Shown: positions 33,578 to 41,786, counted from the stretch's first letter. The stretch is DNA of 64,000 bases from Acidaminococcus sp. (GCA_019416065.1 DXYB01000001.1:62001-126000), one strand, 5' to 3'. Program-made: numbers and translations. The notes: generated by a model from the letters alone, not told the origin.

Positions 33578-34012
33578 TTACTTCGCGCCAACAGCCTTCA
33601 ACACATCATTGGTCAGATCGGTCCCACCGTCTACCACAGCACCAGCAGTGAGCACGGTATCAATGCCTTTTTCCTTGGCTACTTTGTGTACTGCATCCAG
33701 GATCTTCTTCCGAATAGGGTTAAACAGATCCTGTTCTCTTTTGGCAATCCGTTCGCTCAGGGTAGAGTCCAGTGCCCGTTTGCCGTTATCGTCCAGGCTA
33801 GGTGCTTTTTCCTGAAATTCTTTCTGTGCTTTCTGTTGTTCCAGGTTCATAGCGGCCCGGGCAGAAGCAAATTCAGGGTGATGGGAAAACACCGTATTTA
33901 AATCTACGTAGCCAATGGTCTCAGCGGCATAGGCAGTGGCAGGAACCACGACGCTACTGGTTCCGCAGCCGACCATTAACGCCATAACCACAGCTAACAA
34001 TTGTTTTTTCAA
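33578..34012 (-). CDS. OmpH/Skp-like periplasmic chaperone
   Basis: This 144-residue exported protein has an N-terminal signal region with a GC near residue 17 and a second possible cleavage after ATAYA. The mature part contains IGYVDLNTVFSHHP, the OmpH start, then a coiled-coil-prone charged helix and IDTVLTAGAVVDGG. Skp/OmpH escorts outer-membrane proteins, so its presence argues for a diderm envelope. Two starts are possible: ATG 34021, which touches GAGAGG, and TTG 34012, 8 nt beyond it. I use TTG. It is monocistronic. Confidence 0.85.
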   Translation of the reverse strand: MKKQLLAVVMALMVGCGTSSVVVPATAYAAETIGYVDLNTVFSHHPEFASARAAMNLEQQKAQKEFQEKAPSLDDNGKRALDSTLSERIAKREQDLFNPIRKKILDAVHKVAKEKGIDTVLTAGAVVDGGTDLTNDVLKAVGAK

Positions 34013-34065
34013 AGTACTCATCCTCTCTTTCAAAATGGAACCCATTTTTTAAGTTCTTACGGGCC

Positions 34066-34074
34066 ATTATACCA
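34066..34074 (-). promoter_or_regulatory. Extended -10 promoter (TGGTATAAT) of the OmpH-like gene
   Basis: TGG plus a perfect TATAAT on the minus strand, about 54 nt upstream of the start. Confidence 0.45.
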
Positions 34075-34098
34075 TGCACAACTATCCTGCGCAAGATG

Positions 34099-34136
34099 AA
34101 AAACGCTCCGGGTGAAAGATTTGTTCTACCCGGGGC
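34099..34136 (-). terminator. Terminator of csoR
   Basis: GCCCCGGGT pairs with ACCCGGAGC (one mismatch) around a 14-nt loop and is followed by TTTTT on the minus strand. Confidence 0.8.
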
Positions 34137-34150
34137 CTTTTCCTTCGTTT

Positions 34151-34441
34151 TTATTTCATCAGTTTCTGCAGCGTCTCACAGAGTTCGTCCACCACCGTAT
34201 CATCCCCAGCCCGGATGTCCTTGGCAACGCAATTGTGAATATGGTCCGCCAATAATTTTTTGTTAAACGCATTGAGTCCGTTGGAGATGGCACTGACCTG
34301 GGTCAGAATATCCACACAGTACCGATCTTCTTCCAACATCCGTTTCACGCCCCGCACCTGCCCCTCAATCCGGTTCAGCCGCGTGATGAGATCTTGATAT
34401 TTCTTGCTGTCTTTGTCCCGCATTGTCTTTTCGTGCATCAT
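34151..34441 (-). CDS. csoR: CsoR family metal-sensing repressor
   Basis: This 96-residue all-helical DNA-binding repressor has the Cu(I)-type ligand set at family positions: C42 (YCVDIL), H67 and C71 (DHIHNC, with H-x3-C spacing). The charged dimer core LITRLNRIEGQVRGVKRML is the family signature. Copper release of DNA is the expected action. The candidate CsoR-type operator upstream of the CopZ-like gene (42118-42140) is a likely target, and an inverted repeat overlaps its own promoter. ATG 34441 with GGAGG upstream; MM at the start leaves ATG 34438 possible. Confidence 0.9.
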   Translation of the reverse strand: MMHEKTMRDKDSKKYQDLITRLNRIEGQVRGVKRMLEEDRYCVDILTQVSAISNGLNAFNKKLLADHIHNCVAKDIRAGDDTVVDELCETLQKLMK

Positions 34442-34454
34442 AATACAATACCTC

Positions 34455-34473
34455 CGTTACGTATATTGTAACG
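34455..34473. promoter_or_regulatory. Perfect inverted repeat over the csoR promoter
   Basis: CGTTAC, 7 bp, GTAACG. It covers the -10 of the csoR promoter and touches its ribosome site. It is a candidate operator for autoregulation, though it lacks the G-tract core of copper CsoR boxes. Confidence 0.5.
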
Positions 34474-34492
34474 AAAAAAAACAGATTGTCAA
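34465..34492 (-). promoter_or_regulatory. csoR: Promoter of csoR
   Basis: TTGACA (34487-34492), a 16-bp spacer and TACAAT (34465-34470) on the minus strand. It overlaps the ileS terminator hairpin. Confidence 0.7.
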
Positions 34493-34506
34493 GAAAGACA
34501 ATCTGT
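34473..34506 (-). terminator. Terminator of ileS
   Basis: ACAGATTGTC and GACAATCTGT form a perfect 10-bp stem with a 6-nt loop and T8 on the minus strand, with a T5 on the plus side. The csoR -35 lies inside it. Confidence 0.85.
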
Positions 34507-34529
34507 TTTTCGTAATCAATTGTTCCAGA

Positions 34530-37343
34530 TTATTCCAAAGCGGCGCAGCATTTAGCGCACAGTTCCGGATGATCCGGGTTTTGTCCCACGGTGGTGCTGT
34601 GGGTCCAGCAGCGCTGGCATTTTTCTCCTTCGGCAGCTTCCACCACGACCTTCAGGTCTTCCCGTCCTGTGTTTTCTCCAGCATCCCCCACACCTTCGTG
34701 GAGTACTGCCTGGGAGACAATCAAAAGGGTCGCCAGATCTTTTTCCACTGCCTGCAAATCTTTGTAGGCGTCCCCGGTAGCGTACAATTCCACCTTGGCA
34801 TCCAGAGAATTGCCGATGGTTTTATTCCGACGGGCCACTTCCAGGACTTTTGTGATTTCCCCGCGAACAGCCAGGAACGCATCCCATTTTTCCTGCAGCC
34901 CTTCTTTTTCATATTCCGGATGCGGCTGCGGCCAGGGCAGCATTTGCACGCTTTTTGGCGCATCTGCCGGTTTATTCATATACCCATAGACTTCTTCCAT
35001 GGTAAAGGAAAGTACGGGCATCAGCATCACCATCAACTCTTCTAGGATCTGGTACATAGCCGTCTGAGCAGAACGGCGGCCTTTACTGTCTTTTTTGGAG
35101 GTATACAGCCGGTCTTTAATAATATCCAGATAGAAGGCGCTCATATCCACCGTGCAGAAATTGTGGATGGCATGGAACAGTACGTGGAAGTCATAGGCTT
35201 CATAGGCATCGGTCACAGCCTTTTTCAAGGCCTCAAAGCGCATGAGTGCCCATTGATCCAGTTCTTCCATTTCTGCAAACGGGACTTTTTCCGTCTGGTA
35301 ATCAAAATCAGACGTATTGCCCAGAATATACCGGATCGTATTACGCACCTTGCGATAGGCTTCTGCCAGTTGCTTTAGGATTACAGGGGAAATCCGCACA
35401 TCCTGCTTGTAGTCGGAAGAAGCTGCCCACAACCGGACAATATCCGCCCCATACTGGGAAATCACTTCCTGAGGCACTACCACGTTGCCCAGGGATTTAC
35501 TCATTTTGCGCCCTTCCCCATCCAGCACGTAGCCATGGGTCAAAACGCTGTCATAGGGAGCACGACCGGTGACTGCCACACTGGTGAGCAGGGAGCTTTG
35601 GAACCAGCCACGGTGCTGATCGCTGCCTTCTAGGTACATGCTTGCAGGCCATTCCAATTCAGGACGCACCTTGCACACACCCATATGGGAAGAGCCGCTG
35701 TCGAACCACACGTCCATGATATCCTTTTCCTTGCGGAAATGGGTACCGCCGCACTTGGGACATTTGGTTCCTTCCGGCAGGAGTTCTTCTGCCGTATGAT
35801 TCCACCAGGCATCGGAGCCTTCTTTTTCAAAAATCGCAGCAATTTTTTCAATGGTTTCTTCGTTAACCAGCGGTTCCCCGCAGTCCTCACAGTAAAAAAT
35901 GGGAATGGGCACGCCCCAGACTCTTTGCCGGGAAATACACCAGTCATGACGATCCGCCACCATATTATGAATCCGCTGCTCGCCCCAGGTAGGAATCCAC
36001 TGTACATTTTCAATGGCCTGTAGCGCTTTGTCACGGAATCCATCCACCGAGCAGAACCACTGTTCCGACGCACGGAAAATAATGGGGTTCTTGCAGCGCC
36101 AGCAGTGGGCGTACTGGTGGTGAATACTCTTTTTGCCCAGTAGTGTATTGTTTTCAGCCAGGTGTTTAATCACAAGTCCGTTGCTGTCAAAGACAAATTT
36201 CCCTTTAAACAGCTCTCCTGCTTCTTCGGTAAAGCACCCTTTCTGGTCCACTGGGCAAAGGATGGGCAGGTTATATTTTAGGCCTGTGAGATAGTCCACG
36301 TCCCCGTGTCCAGGAGCCGTATGCACGCAGCCAGAGCCGGATTCCAGCGTCACATAGTCCGCCAGCACCACGAGAGATTTCCGGTGGTTATATTCCGGGA
36401 AAGGATGTTCACATTCCATATATTCCATATCCCGGCCCTTGGTGGTTCCCAGTACCTTGCCAAAGGTTACGCCACATTCTTCTGCCACTTTATCCACCAG
36501 ATCAGCCGCCATAATGAGGACTTCCCCATTATATTCCACCCAAGCATAGTCAAAATCCGGGTTTAGGGCAATGGCATCGTTGGCAGGAATAGTCCAGGGC
36601 GTGGTGGTCCAAATGACCATATAGGCCGCTTTCCCTTCCGTGCCAGCAGGCCGCTTGCCATTATCCTTGCTCAGGGGAAATTTTACATAAATAGTCGGTG
36701 TCTTTTGGTCTGCATATTCGATTTCCGCTTCTGCCAGGGCTGTTTCGCAATGGGGGCACCAGTACACTGTTTTTTTGCCTTTGTAAATATAGCCTTTATT
36801 GGCCATGGCGCCAAAGACACGGATCTGTTGCGCCTCAAAATGCGGATCCAAGGTGACATAGGGATGATCCCAATCCCCCAAAACCCCCAGCCGTTTAAAA
36901 TCTTTCCGCTGAGTATCGATCCACCCCAGGGCATACTCCCGGCACATTTTCCGCAATTCCACAGCAGACAGTTTATGCCGGTCCACCCCAGTGGCTTTGA
37001 GGCAAGCGTGTTCAATGGGCATGCCATGGGTATCCCAGCCCGGCACATAAGGGGTATCATAGCCCTGGGCATATTTGTACTTCACAATAATATCTTTCAG
37101 CACCTTGTTTAAGGCATGCCCCATATGAATATTTCCGTTGGCATAGGGAGGGCCGTCATGCAGCACAAACTTTTTGTGACCCGTGTGCAGCTTTTGTTTT
37201 TCCCCATAAATATCATTTTTGTACCAAAAATCCAATAGTTCTGGTTCCCGTTGGGGCAACCCTGCCCGCATAGGAAACTCCGTCTGGGGCAAGTTTAACG
37301 TTGCACTGTATTTGTCTTCTTTTTTACTCGCATCTTTACTCAC
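34530..37343 (-). CDS. ileS: Isoleucine--tRNA ligase
   Basis: This 937-residue class I synthetase has HMGH in PPYANGNIHMGH (73-76), KMSKS near residue 600, a CP1 editing insertion, and a C-terminal zinc motif (CQRCW, CAKCC). Length and order are normal for the bacterial type. GTG at 37343 has GGAGG 7 nt upstream. Expression is controlled by the T-box leader above it. Confidence 0.97.
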   Translation of the reverse strand: MSKDASKKEDKYSATLNLPQTEFPMRAGLPQREPELLDFWYKNDIYGEKQKLHTGHKKFVLHDGPPYANGNIHMGHALNKVLKDIIVKYKYAQGYDTPYVPGWDTHGMPIEHACLKATGVDRHKLSAVELRKMCREYALGWIDTQRKDFKRLGVLGDWDHPYVTLDPHFEAQQIRVFGAMANKGYIYKGKKTVYWCPHCETALAEAEIEYADQKTPTIYVKFPLSKDNGKRPAGTEGKAAYMVIWTTTPWTIPANDAIALNPDFDYAWVEYNGEVLIMAADLVDKVAEECGVTFGKVLGTTKGRDMEYMECEHPFPEYNHRKSLVVLADYVTLESGSGCVHTAPGHGDVDYLTGLKYNLPILCPVDQKGCFTEEAGELFKGKFVFDSNGLVIKHLAENNTLLGKKSIHHQYAHCWRCKNPIIFRASEQWFCSVDGFRDKALQAIENVQWIPTWGEQRIHNMVADRHDWCISRQRVWGVPIPIFYCEDCGEPLVNEETIEKIAAIFEKEGSDAWWNHTAEELLPEGTKCPKCGGTHFRKEKDIMDVWFDSGSSHMGVCKVRPELEWPASMYLEGSDQHRGWFQSSLLTSVAVTGRAPYDSVLTHGYVLDGEGRKMSKSLGNVVVPQEVISQYGADIVRLWAASSDYKQDVRISPVILKQLAEAYRKVRNTIRYILGNTSDFDYQTEKVPFAEMEELDQWALMRFEALKKAVTDAYEAYDFHVLFHAIHNFCTVDMSAFYLDIIKDRLYTSKKDSKGRRSAQTAMYQILEELMVMLMPVLSFTMEEVYGYMNKPADAPKSVQMLPWPQPHPEYEKEGLQEKWDAFLAVRGEITKVLEVARRNKTIGNSLDAKVELYATGDAYKDLQAVEKDLATLLIVSQAVLHEGVGDAGENTGREDLKVVVEAAEGEKCQRCWTHSTTVGQNPDHPELCAKCCAALE

Positions 37344-37362
37344 GTCGACACCTCCAATAAAA

Positions 37363-37595
37363 TAAGTCCCGCCCCCGAAGGGACGAGACTTTGCACCCGT
37401 GGTACCACCCTCATGACAGCTGTGCTGCCACTTTCTATGAGATAACGGTCATAACCCGGGGTCTTTTACTCCTCTTCAAAGACCGGCTCCAGAATGATCT
37501 TTACTTTTCCCTCTCCTGCCCGGGCTCCCACCGTCCCCAAGTCGCTGTACCGAAAGAAAAGCTACTGTTTCTGTCATTGCCTGTTGCAATTTGTA
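37363..37595 (-). promoter_or_regulatory. T-box riboswitch, probably isoleucine-responsive, upstream of ileS
   Basis: A 230-nt leader contains the invariant T-box AGGGTGGTACCACG (37398-37411) that pairs with the uncharged tRNA acceptor end. A terminator (AGTCTCGTCCC with GGGGCGGGACT, 37363-37390, then TTATTTTATT) follows just before the ileS ribosome site. A plausible AUC specifier codon sits at 37496-37498, directly before ATTCTGGAG. Uncharged tRNA-Ile should favour the antiterminator and raise ileS transcription. Confidence 0.92.
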
Positions 37596-37601
37596 GTCCT
37601 T

Positions 37602-37630
37602 ATTATACACTGCTTCCCCATTCCCGTCAA
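37602..37630 (-). promoter_or_regulatory. ileS: Promoter of the ileS T-box transcript
   Basis: TTGACG (37625-37630), a 17-bp spacer and TATAAT (37602-37607) on the minus strand. Confidence 0.85.
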
Positions 37631-37666
37631 CGGAAAGAATGGGGATCCGCGCACTAGTAAATTAAG

Positions 37667-38149
37667 TCATGCTCCTTGGCAATCTGACAGATTTCTCTTT
37701 CCCGTCAATTGGTCCAGGATAATCTTTCCGAGTTTTAAGTGAGCAAGCCCTTTACAGCGCGTTAAAGGGTAGTCATGATACCCATAATGGGCCAACAGGC
37801 AGTTCATCCCCGCAAGGATTTCTTTCTCCTCTTCGATAAAAACGCATTGCCCAAACCCGATAACACTCTCATAGCGGGTTGTGATGCCATGGGCAGTAGG
37901 CTCCACTTTATGAAAGATATCCCCTTCCACACAGACCTTGGGATTCTTTTTAAGAAAATCCAGCTTTAACCCCTCTTGGGCACAGTGGAAATATATTACA
38001 GCCTTGCCATCCTGCTGTGTGCAACCAAAGGAAACAGGCACTACATAAGCCTGGTTTTCCACAGCCATACCAATCCGCAAGGTATCACATTTTGCTAGCA
38101 TAGCATAAATTTCCGCACTATCCTTGACTTCCCTGTCTTTTCTCCGCAT
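37667..38149 (-). CDS. Pyridoxamine 5'-phosphate oxidase family flavoprotein
   Basis: This 160-residue split-barrel protein is of the NimA/PNPOx-like group. Typical pieces are a helix start (EIYAMLAKCDTLRIGM), VVPVSFGC, IYFHCAQEGLKLDFL and SVIGFGQCVFIEEEKE. Members bind flavin; roles range from nitroimidazole reduction to unknown. The frame opens at 38185, but ATG 38149 with GGGAGG 7 nt upstream is the start. It has its own promoter and is monocistronic. Confidence 0.82.
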   Translation of the reverse strand: MRRKDREVKDSAEIYAMLAKCDTLRIGMAVENQAYVVPVSFGCTQQDGKAVIYFHCAQEGLKLDFLKKNPKVCVEGDIFHKVEPTAHGITTRYESVIGFGQCVFIEEEKEILAGMNCLLAHYGYHDYPLTRCKGLAHLKLGKIILDQLTGKRNLSDCQGA

Positions 38150-38251
38150 AAATAAGCCTCCCTGGTTCCTTATTTGTATGCCCATCGTTTTTAGCTATTT
38201 TACACAAAACACACGTAAAAATATAACCATTATGCAAAAAGTAACACCTTT

Positions 38252-38281
38252 ATTGTACCATTGAAACTACGCGAGGTTCAA
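38252..38281 (-). promoter_or_regulatory. Promoter of the PNPOx-like gene
   Basis: GTTCAA read as TTGAAC (38276-38281), 18-bp spacer, TACAAT (38252-38257) on the minus strand, with a TGG extension before the -10. Confidence 0.6.
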
Positions 38282-38297
38282 GAAGGATATACCGCAC

Positions 38298-38328
38298 AAA
38301 AAAGCACCTGCTAGGTAAGCAAGTGCTT
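38298..38328 (-). terminator. Terminator after the Rpn pseudogene
   Basis: AAGCACTTGCT pairs with AGCAGGTGCTT (one mismatch), followed by TTTTTTG on the minus strand. Confidence 0.85.
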
Positions 38329-38359
38329 GATCTACACCTTATTAAAAAGCTATTGGCTA

Positions 38360-38973
38360 TCAAATCTCCATCCCATGTCCCTTGGCTATCCGGTGTATTT
38401 CCCCTTCTGATAAGCTCGTCCATTGAGCAATTTTAGATAGAGGGATCTTGTCACGCAATAACGAGAGCGCTATCTTTGCCGCATTTTCAGCAGCGCCTTC
38501 TTTTCTTCCCTCTTCTAATCCTTCTTTTCTACCTGCTTCCACGCCTTCTCTTCTGCTGGTGTCCATCAGGGAATTATAATCCTTTATTGCCTTTTCATTC
38601 TGTTCATAAGCATACCACAGGTTTTTATTGCCATGAAATAAGTCTTCGTAATCCATGGCTTTTTGAATTGCATTGTTCTTCATGGCGAGAGCTCTCCTTT
38701 CTGTATCGCTGCACCTGGAAGAAAAATACAGGAACCAGGTATCCTTTCGTTTGACTTTTCTGCCAGGATATCCAGGATGGTGACTTTGCCATGTTCAAAA
38801 GGCGGCTCCTGCTCTTTGTTGATAAACTGCAAATCTGTAAAGGCCCTGTCGCCCGTCCGTTCCAACGTAGAATTGATAAAATCCAGCGTCAGGTTTTTCT
38901 TGTTTTCGTCTCCTAGGAGGGCTTTTACATACACGTCATTCAGGCGGTTAAAGGGAATCTTAGTTTCGTTCAT
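38360..38973 (-). pseudogene. Rpn / PD-(D/E)XK nuclease family, internally deleted remnant
   Basis: Two minus-strand pieces belong to one former gene of the Rpn recombination-promoting nuclease/putative transposase family (normally about 300 residues). The N-terminal piece (38680-38973, 97 codons, good ribosome site) starts RLNDVYVKALLGDENKK and reaches VTILDILAE, then runs out of frame. The C-terminal piece (38360 to about 38750, in another frame) shows KDTWFLYFSS, NAIQKAMDYEDLF and the repeat-rich AGRKEGLEEGRKEG plus IAQWTSLSEGEIHRI. The middle, with the catalytic acid and E-x-Q residues, is missing. No function is expected unless the fragments are expressed separately. Confidence 0.8.
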
Positions 38974-38992
38974 GAGTAGGTTCCTTTCCAGT

Positions 38993-39001
38993 ATTATACC
39001 A
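38993..39001 (-). promoter_or_regulatory. Extended -10 (TGGTATAAT) upstream of the Rpn remnant
   Basis: TGG plus a perfect TATAAT on the minus strand, 20 nt upstream of the ATG at 38973. Confidence 0.45.
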
Positions 39002-39326
39002 TATATTTTTTGCGTGATACGGTTTCATCATACTGGAGGCGAACCCTTTTTACAATACAAATTCGGAAATCAGCCGTTTCGTGCGGCGATCATGAAACGC
39101 CATTTTTAGAAGTCATTATTCACCCAAAAGTTGTGTCAAAATTGTTGCACCCATTGCCGTATAAATTCCCCACATCCCCCAAATTTCCCGCATCTAGTAA
39201 AGCATACTTTTGCGGAGAATGCAAGGCATCGGAGTTCCCGGCGTGGGAACCGGAGTTCCTTTACAGGCGAGCGGCTTTACTATATACTAGTTTCTGTTCC
39301 CCAATTTTCCCCAAAAAAGACTTTTG

Positions 39327-39400
39327 GCAACCAAATGGCAACCAAGTGTGTCAATAGCGCAACCATGTGTGCAAATTTCGCAACCACTTGCGTCATTTTC
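39327..39400. repeat. GCAACCA direct repeats with 21-bp period
   Basis: GCAACCA occurs at 39327, 39338, 39359 and 39380. The last three units repeat at exactly 21 bp, with related inner sequence (GTGTGTCAAT, GTGTGCAAAT, TTGCGTCATT). They could be iteron-like protein-binding repeats or coding heptads of a lost gene. Confidence 0.7.
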
Positions 39401-39404
39401 GCGG

Positions 39405-39480
39405 CGTAGGTTAGGTTAAGTAAGGTAAGGGTAGTATAGTACAGGAAAGTATAGGGTAATACAGGTAAAGCTAAATAAAA
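39405..39480. repeat. C-poor low-complexity tract with GTTA/GTATAG motifs
   Basis: The plus strand has many short G-purine-T words (TAGGTTAGG, TAAGGTAAGG, AGTATAG, AATACAGG) and almost no C. Strand asymmetry is strong. It directly follows the 21-bp repeats. Confidence 0.6.
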
Positions 39481-39544
39481 CCTGGGTTGGTTATATCCTT
39501 TACACTAGCGTAACTATTAAAAAGTACTACCAAGGGACTATTTC

Positions 39545-40219
39545 TTACCACAGGCTCATCTGCTCTTCTTCCTGGATTATCCCCTGGCTGCGCTTTAGGG
39601 CAACGAAAAACTGCGCATCTGTGGGATAGACACGCAACGCTTCCTGGTGTACTTTTTCAAACACCTGCCAGGTCGCTTCCACGTCACTTAAGGCCCTATG
39701 GGCCCGGGCATTGGTCAGGTGATAATAGGCTACGGCATCTGACAATCGGTGATGTTCCCAGTGAGGGAATAACTGCTGCACCATGGGCAGTACATCCACC
39801 CAGTTATTGGCAAGCGCATGTCCCAGCAGTTTTTGGAAATGCTCTTGTAAAAAGGCCATGTCAAAGTCTACGTTGTAACCCACGACAGGATCCGTTCCCA
39901 AAAATGCCGCAAACTCCTGCAATACGTCACCGGCGGCCGGAGCTTTTTCCAGCATATCGTTGGTAATACCGGTGAGCTTAGTAATCGCCGGCATCACATA
40001 TTGCCCCCACTGCTTAAAGGGGGGCCGCAAAAGGGACGAAAAGCGTTCCGAAACAGCACCATGACGAATTTTCATGGCCCCGATTTCAATTACCCTATCC
40101 CATTCCGGGTGAAGCCCCGTGGTTTCCACATCCACTACGGTATAACTTGCAGGAAAGCTCCATTCTTCCTGTCCTGTTCCCGGCAACTGACCGGCTAGCT
40201 TTTTTCTTTGTCTTGGCAT
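39545..40219 (-). CDS. 3'-5' exonuclease of the DnaQ/PolC epsilon type
   Basis: This 224-residue DEDDh exonuclease has all catalytic residues: D30 and E32 (VVDVETTG), D118 (YNVDFD), H174 and D179 (AHRALSDVEAT). It stands alone, without a polymerase domain, so it may be a proofreading or repair exonuclease. The frame opens at 40378; ATG 40219 with AAGGAG 5 nt upstream is used. It overlaps the end of the TerB-N gene by 25 nt, so the two are coupled. Confidence 0.92.
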   Translation of the reverse strand: MPRQRKKLAGQLPGTGQEEWSFPASYTVVDVETTGLHPEWDRVIEIGAMKIRHGAVSERFSSLLRPPFKQWGQYVMPAITKLTGITNDMLEKAPAAGDVLQEFAAFLGTDPVVGYNVDFDMAFLQEHFQKLLGHALANNWVDVLPMVQQLFPHWEHHRLSDAVAYYHLTNARAHRALSDVEATWQVFEKVHQEALRVYPTDAQFFVALKRSQGIIQEEEQMSLW

Positions 40220-41733
40220 AGTGTCTCCTTGATGGTTTCTTTTAACTCCTCGGCATAGTCTTCCAGCACGCAAGGGGGTTCCCCGGCTTCCAATACGGTG
40301 TCCCCAAAGGCTTCGTAACATTTCTCGTTGATGGCATCCACCAGAACTGAAACCATAAGGCCTTTTGCGGAAGTCCAAGAAATATCTTTTCCATAGAGCA
40401 GGCAGCGCAAAAACGCTTCCTCATCCTCGGTAAGGTTCCAGGGTCGCTTGTCTGTTGTTTGGGTCACAGCAACAGTTTCCTCATGCGGCTCTGCAGTAGG
40501 CGTCTCTCCGGTCACCGGCAAAAGCTCCTGCACGGCACCCAGCGTCTCCTGCCGCTCTTCCTCTGTCATCAGCCGCTCTCTGGTAACGGCCGCTTCTTCA
40601 CGAATGGTATCCAGCTGGTCGAAATGAAAGACAACTTTGCGTTTTTCTTCCTGTTTTTGCCGCTCTGCTTCTGCGTTCCAAACATCCTCTACCAATTGCC
40701 GCAGCCACTTATACCGCAGGGGTGCCATAATGGGCGGCAAATCCAGCTTTTCCCGCAAAAGACTGTCCCAGGTTTTCATCAGTTTTCCCAGTTTCCGCAT
40801 CCGTTTGCTGCTGAAGTAATAAGAGCGCTGAGACCAGTTGCCACGCCGGTTGGTAAAGCTGCAGACAGGAGAAAGGGTTACCGTAAATTCCCGATCATCC
40901 GCCTGTTTCAAAAAAACGGCGTTGTCAAACAGGTTCAGCCAGGTATAGCCCTCGTCTCCGATATACTCCTCCACAAAAGACTTTTTCCTGTGTTTTTTTT
41001 GGTAATACACCTGGAGGTTTCGGTACAGTTGCCCCACAAGGCGTTCTACCAGGGCCGGCTCCTTCCGATACAGTTTGGATTTAGACAAATGGTAGGTGGA
41101 AAATACATCCAGTGCCGTAAAGATTGATTCATCTTTGCACCGGTCATACCGCATAAGCACCAATAAAGCCATATCCTGCACAAATGCAAAACTTTTGGGT
41201 AAAAGGGCAGGATCCAGTTGATGGTACAGGACATAATCCCGGATCCAAAGCTCCAGGTAGGAGAGCACCCTCTCATCCAGTGCCCCGTAGTCCTTGGCAA
41301 AGGCAGTGAGCTTTTTATACCCGTCTTCCACCGAAGTTGTCCCAATGCCATTTAATAGCTCGTAGATATAGATAAAAGCAAAGCTAAGACTGGTGCGCTC
41401 TTTTTGTCCGCTTCTCCAGCGGGTTCGCCAGCCAAAATACCCCCGCAGCTCTTTTTGGCTCAGCACCTTGTACGTGGGATAATAGTGGAGTACGGGCAGC
41501 GTATACACCGTATCGTCCGTATAGGATTCGGCCAATTTCCCCTGCCGGTAAAACAGCTCCGCTGTACTTTCGTATAGAGCCCTCTCTTCCAGTTGCATAG
41601 CCCGCAGCTGCTGCAACAAAGGCGGCAGCTCTACTTCCTGGGGTATGGGTTTTGGCCTAGGCGGTCGAATTTTTTCTGAATGGTATAAAAGACGAAGGCG
41701 TCCAAAAACACCTGCTTTTTCCTGGTCATTCAT
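40195..41733 (-). CDS. TerB N-terminal domain protein
   Basis: This 512-residue cytoplasmic protein has the TerB-N pattern in its first 250 residues: LRGYFGWRTRWRSGQ followed by SFAFIYIYELLNGIG, then helix-rich segments. A basic middle part and a C-terminal TerB-C-like region with a Glu-rich linker (AEAERQKQEEKRK) follow. Family members sit beside helicases or nucleases in putative DNA-maintenance or defence modules, but no activity is established. Here the partner is the DEDDh exonuclease. Confidence 0.82.
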   Translation of the reverse strand: MNDQEKAGVFGRLRLLYHSEKIRPPRPKPIPQEVELPPLLQQLRAMQLEERALYESTAELFYRQGKLAESYTDDTVYTLPVLHYYPTYKVLSQKELRGYFGWRTRWRSGQKERTSLSFAFIYIYELLNGIGTTSVEDGYKKLTAFAKDYGALDERVLSYLELWIRDYVLYHQLDPALLPKSFAFVQDMALLVLMRYDRCKDESIFTALDVFSTYHLSKSKLYRKEPALVERLVGQLYRNLQVYYQKKHRKKSFVEEYIGDEGYTWLNLFDNAVFLKQADDREFTVTLSPVCSFTNRRGNWSQRSYYFSSKRMRKLGKLMKTWDSLLREKLDLPPIMAPLRYKWLRQLVEDVWNAEAERQKQEEKRKVVFHFDQLDTIREEAAVTRERLMTEEERQETLGAVQELLPVTGETPTAEPHEETVAVTQTTDKRPWNLTEDEEAFLRCLLYGKDISWTSAKGLMVSVLVDAINEKCYEAFGDTVLEAGEPPCVLEDYAEELKETIKETLCQDKEKS

Positions 41734-41765
41734 GTGGTTTCCATCCTTCCGTAATATGCCAGTCT

Positions 41766-41774
41766 ATTATACCA
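41766..41774 (-). promoter_or_regulatory. Extended -10 promoter (TGGTATAAT) of the TerB-N gene
   Basis: TGG plus a perfect TATAAT on the minus strand, 33 nt upstream of the ATG at 41733. Confidence 0.5.
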
Positions 41775-41786
41775 TTTCAAGTGTAC

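Larger units (their letters stand above)
38974..39544. other. 570-bp gap without a recognisable gene, with repeats
   Basis: This stretch lies between the Rpn remnant and the exonuclease gene. I see no frame with a ribosome site and a family match on either strand; frames such as that at 39010-39357 have no convincing product. It holds an extended -10 (38993-39001) for the Rpn remnant, 21-bp direct repeats (39327-39400) and a C-poor tract (39405-39480). Confidence 0.6.

Noticed and set aside
39010..39409. Plus-strand frames in the repeat gap
   Set aside because: No ribosome site, no recognisable domain; the repeat period of 21 bp keeps the frame open by itself.
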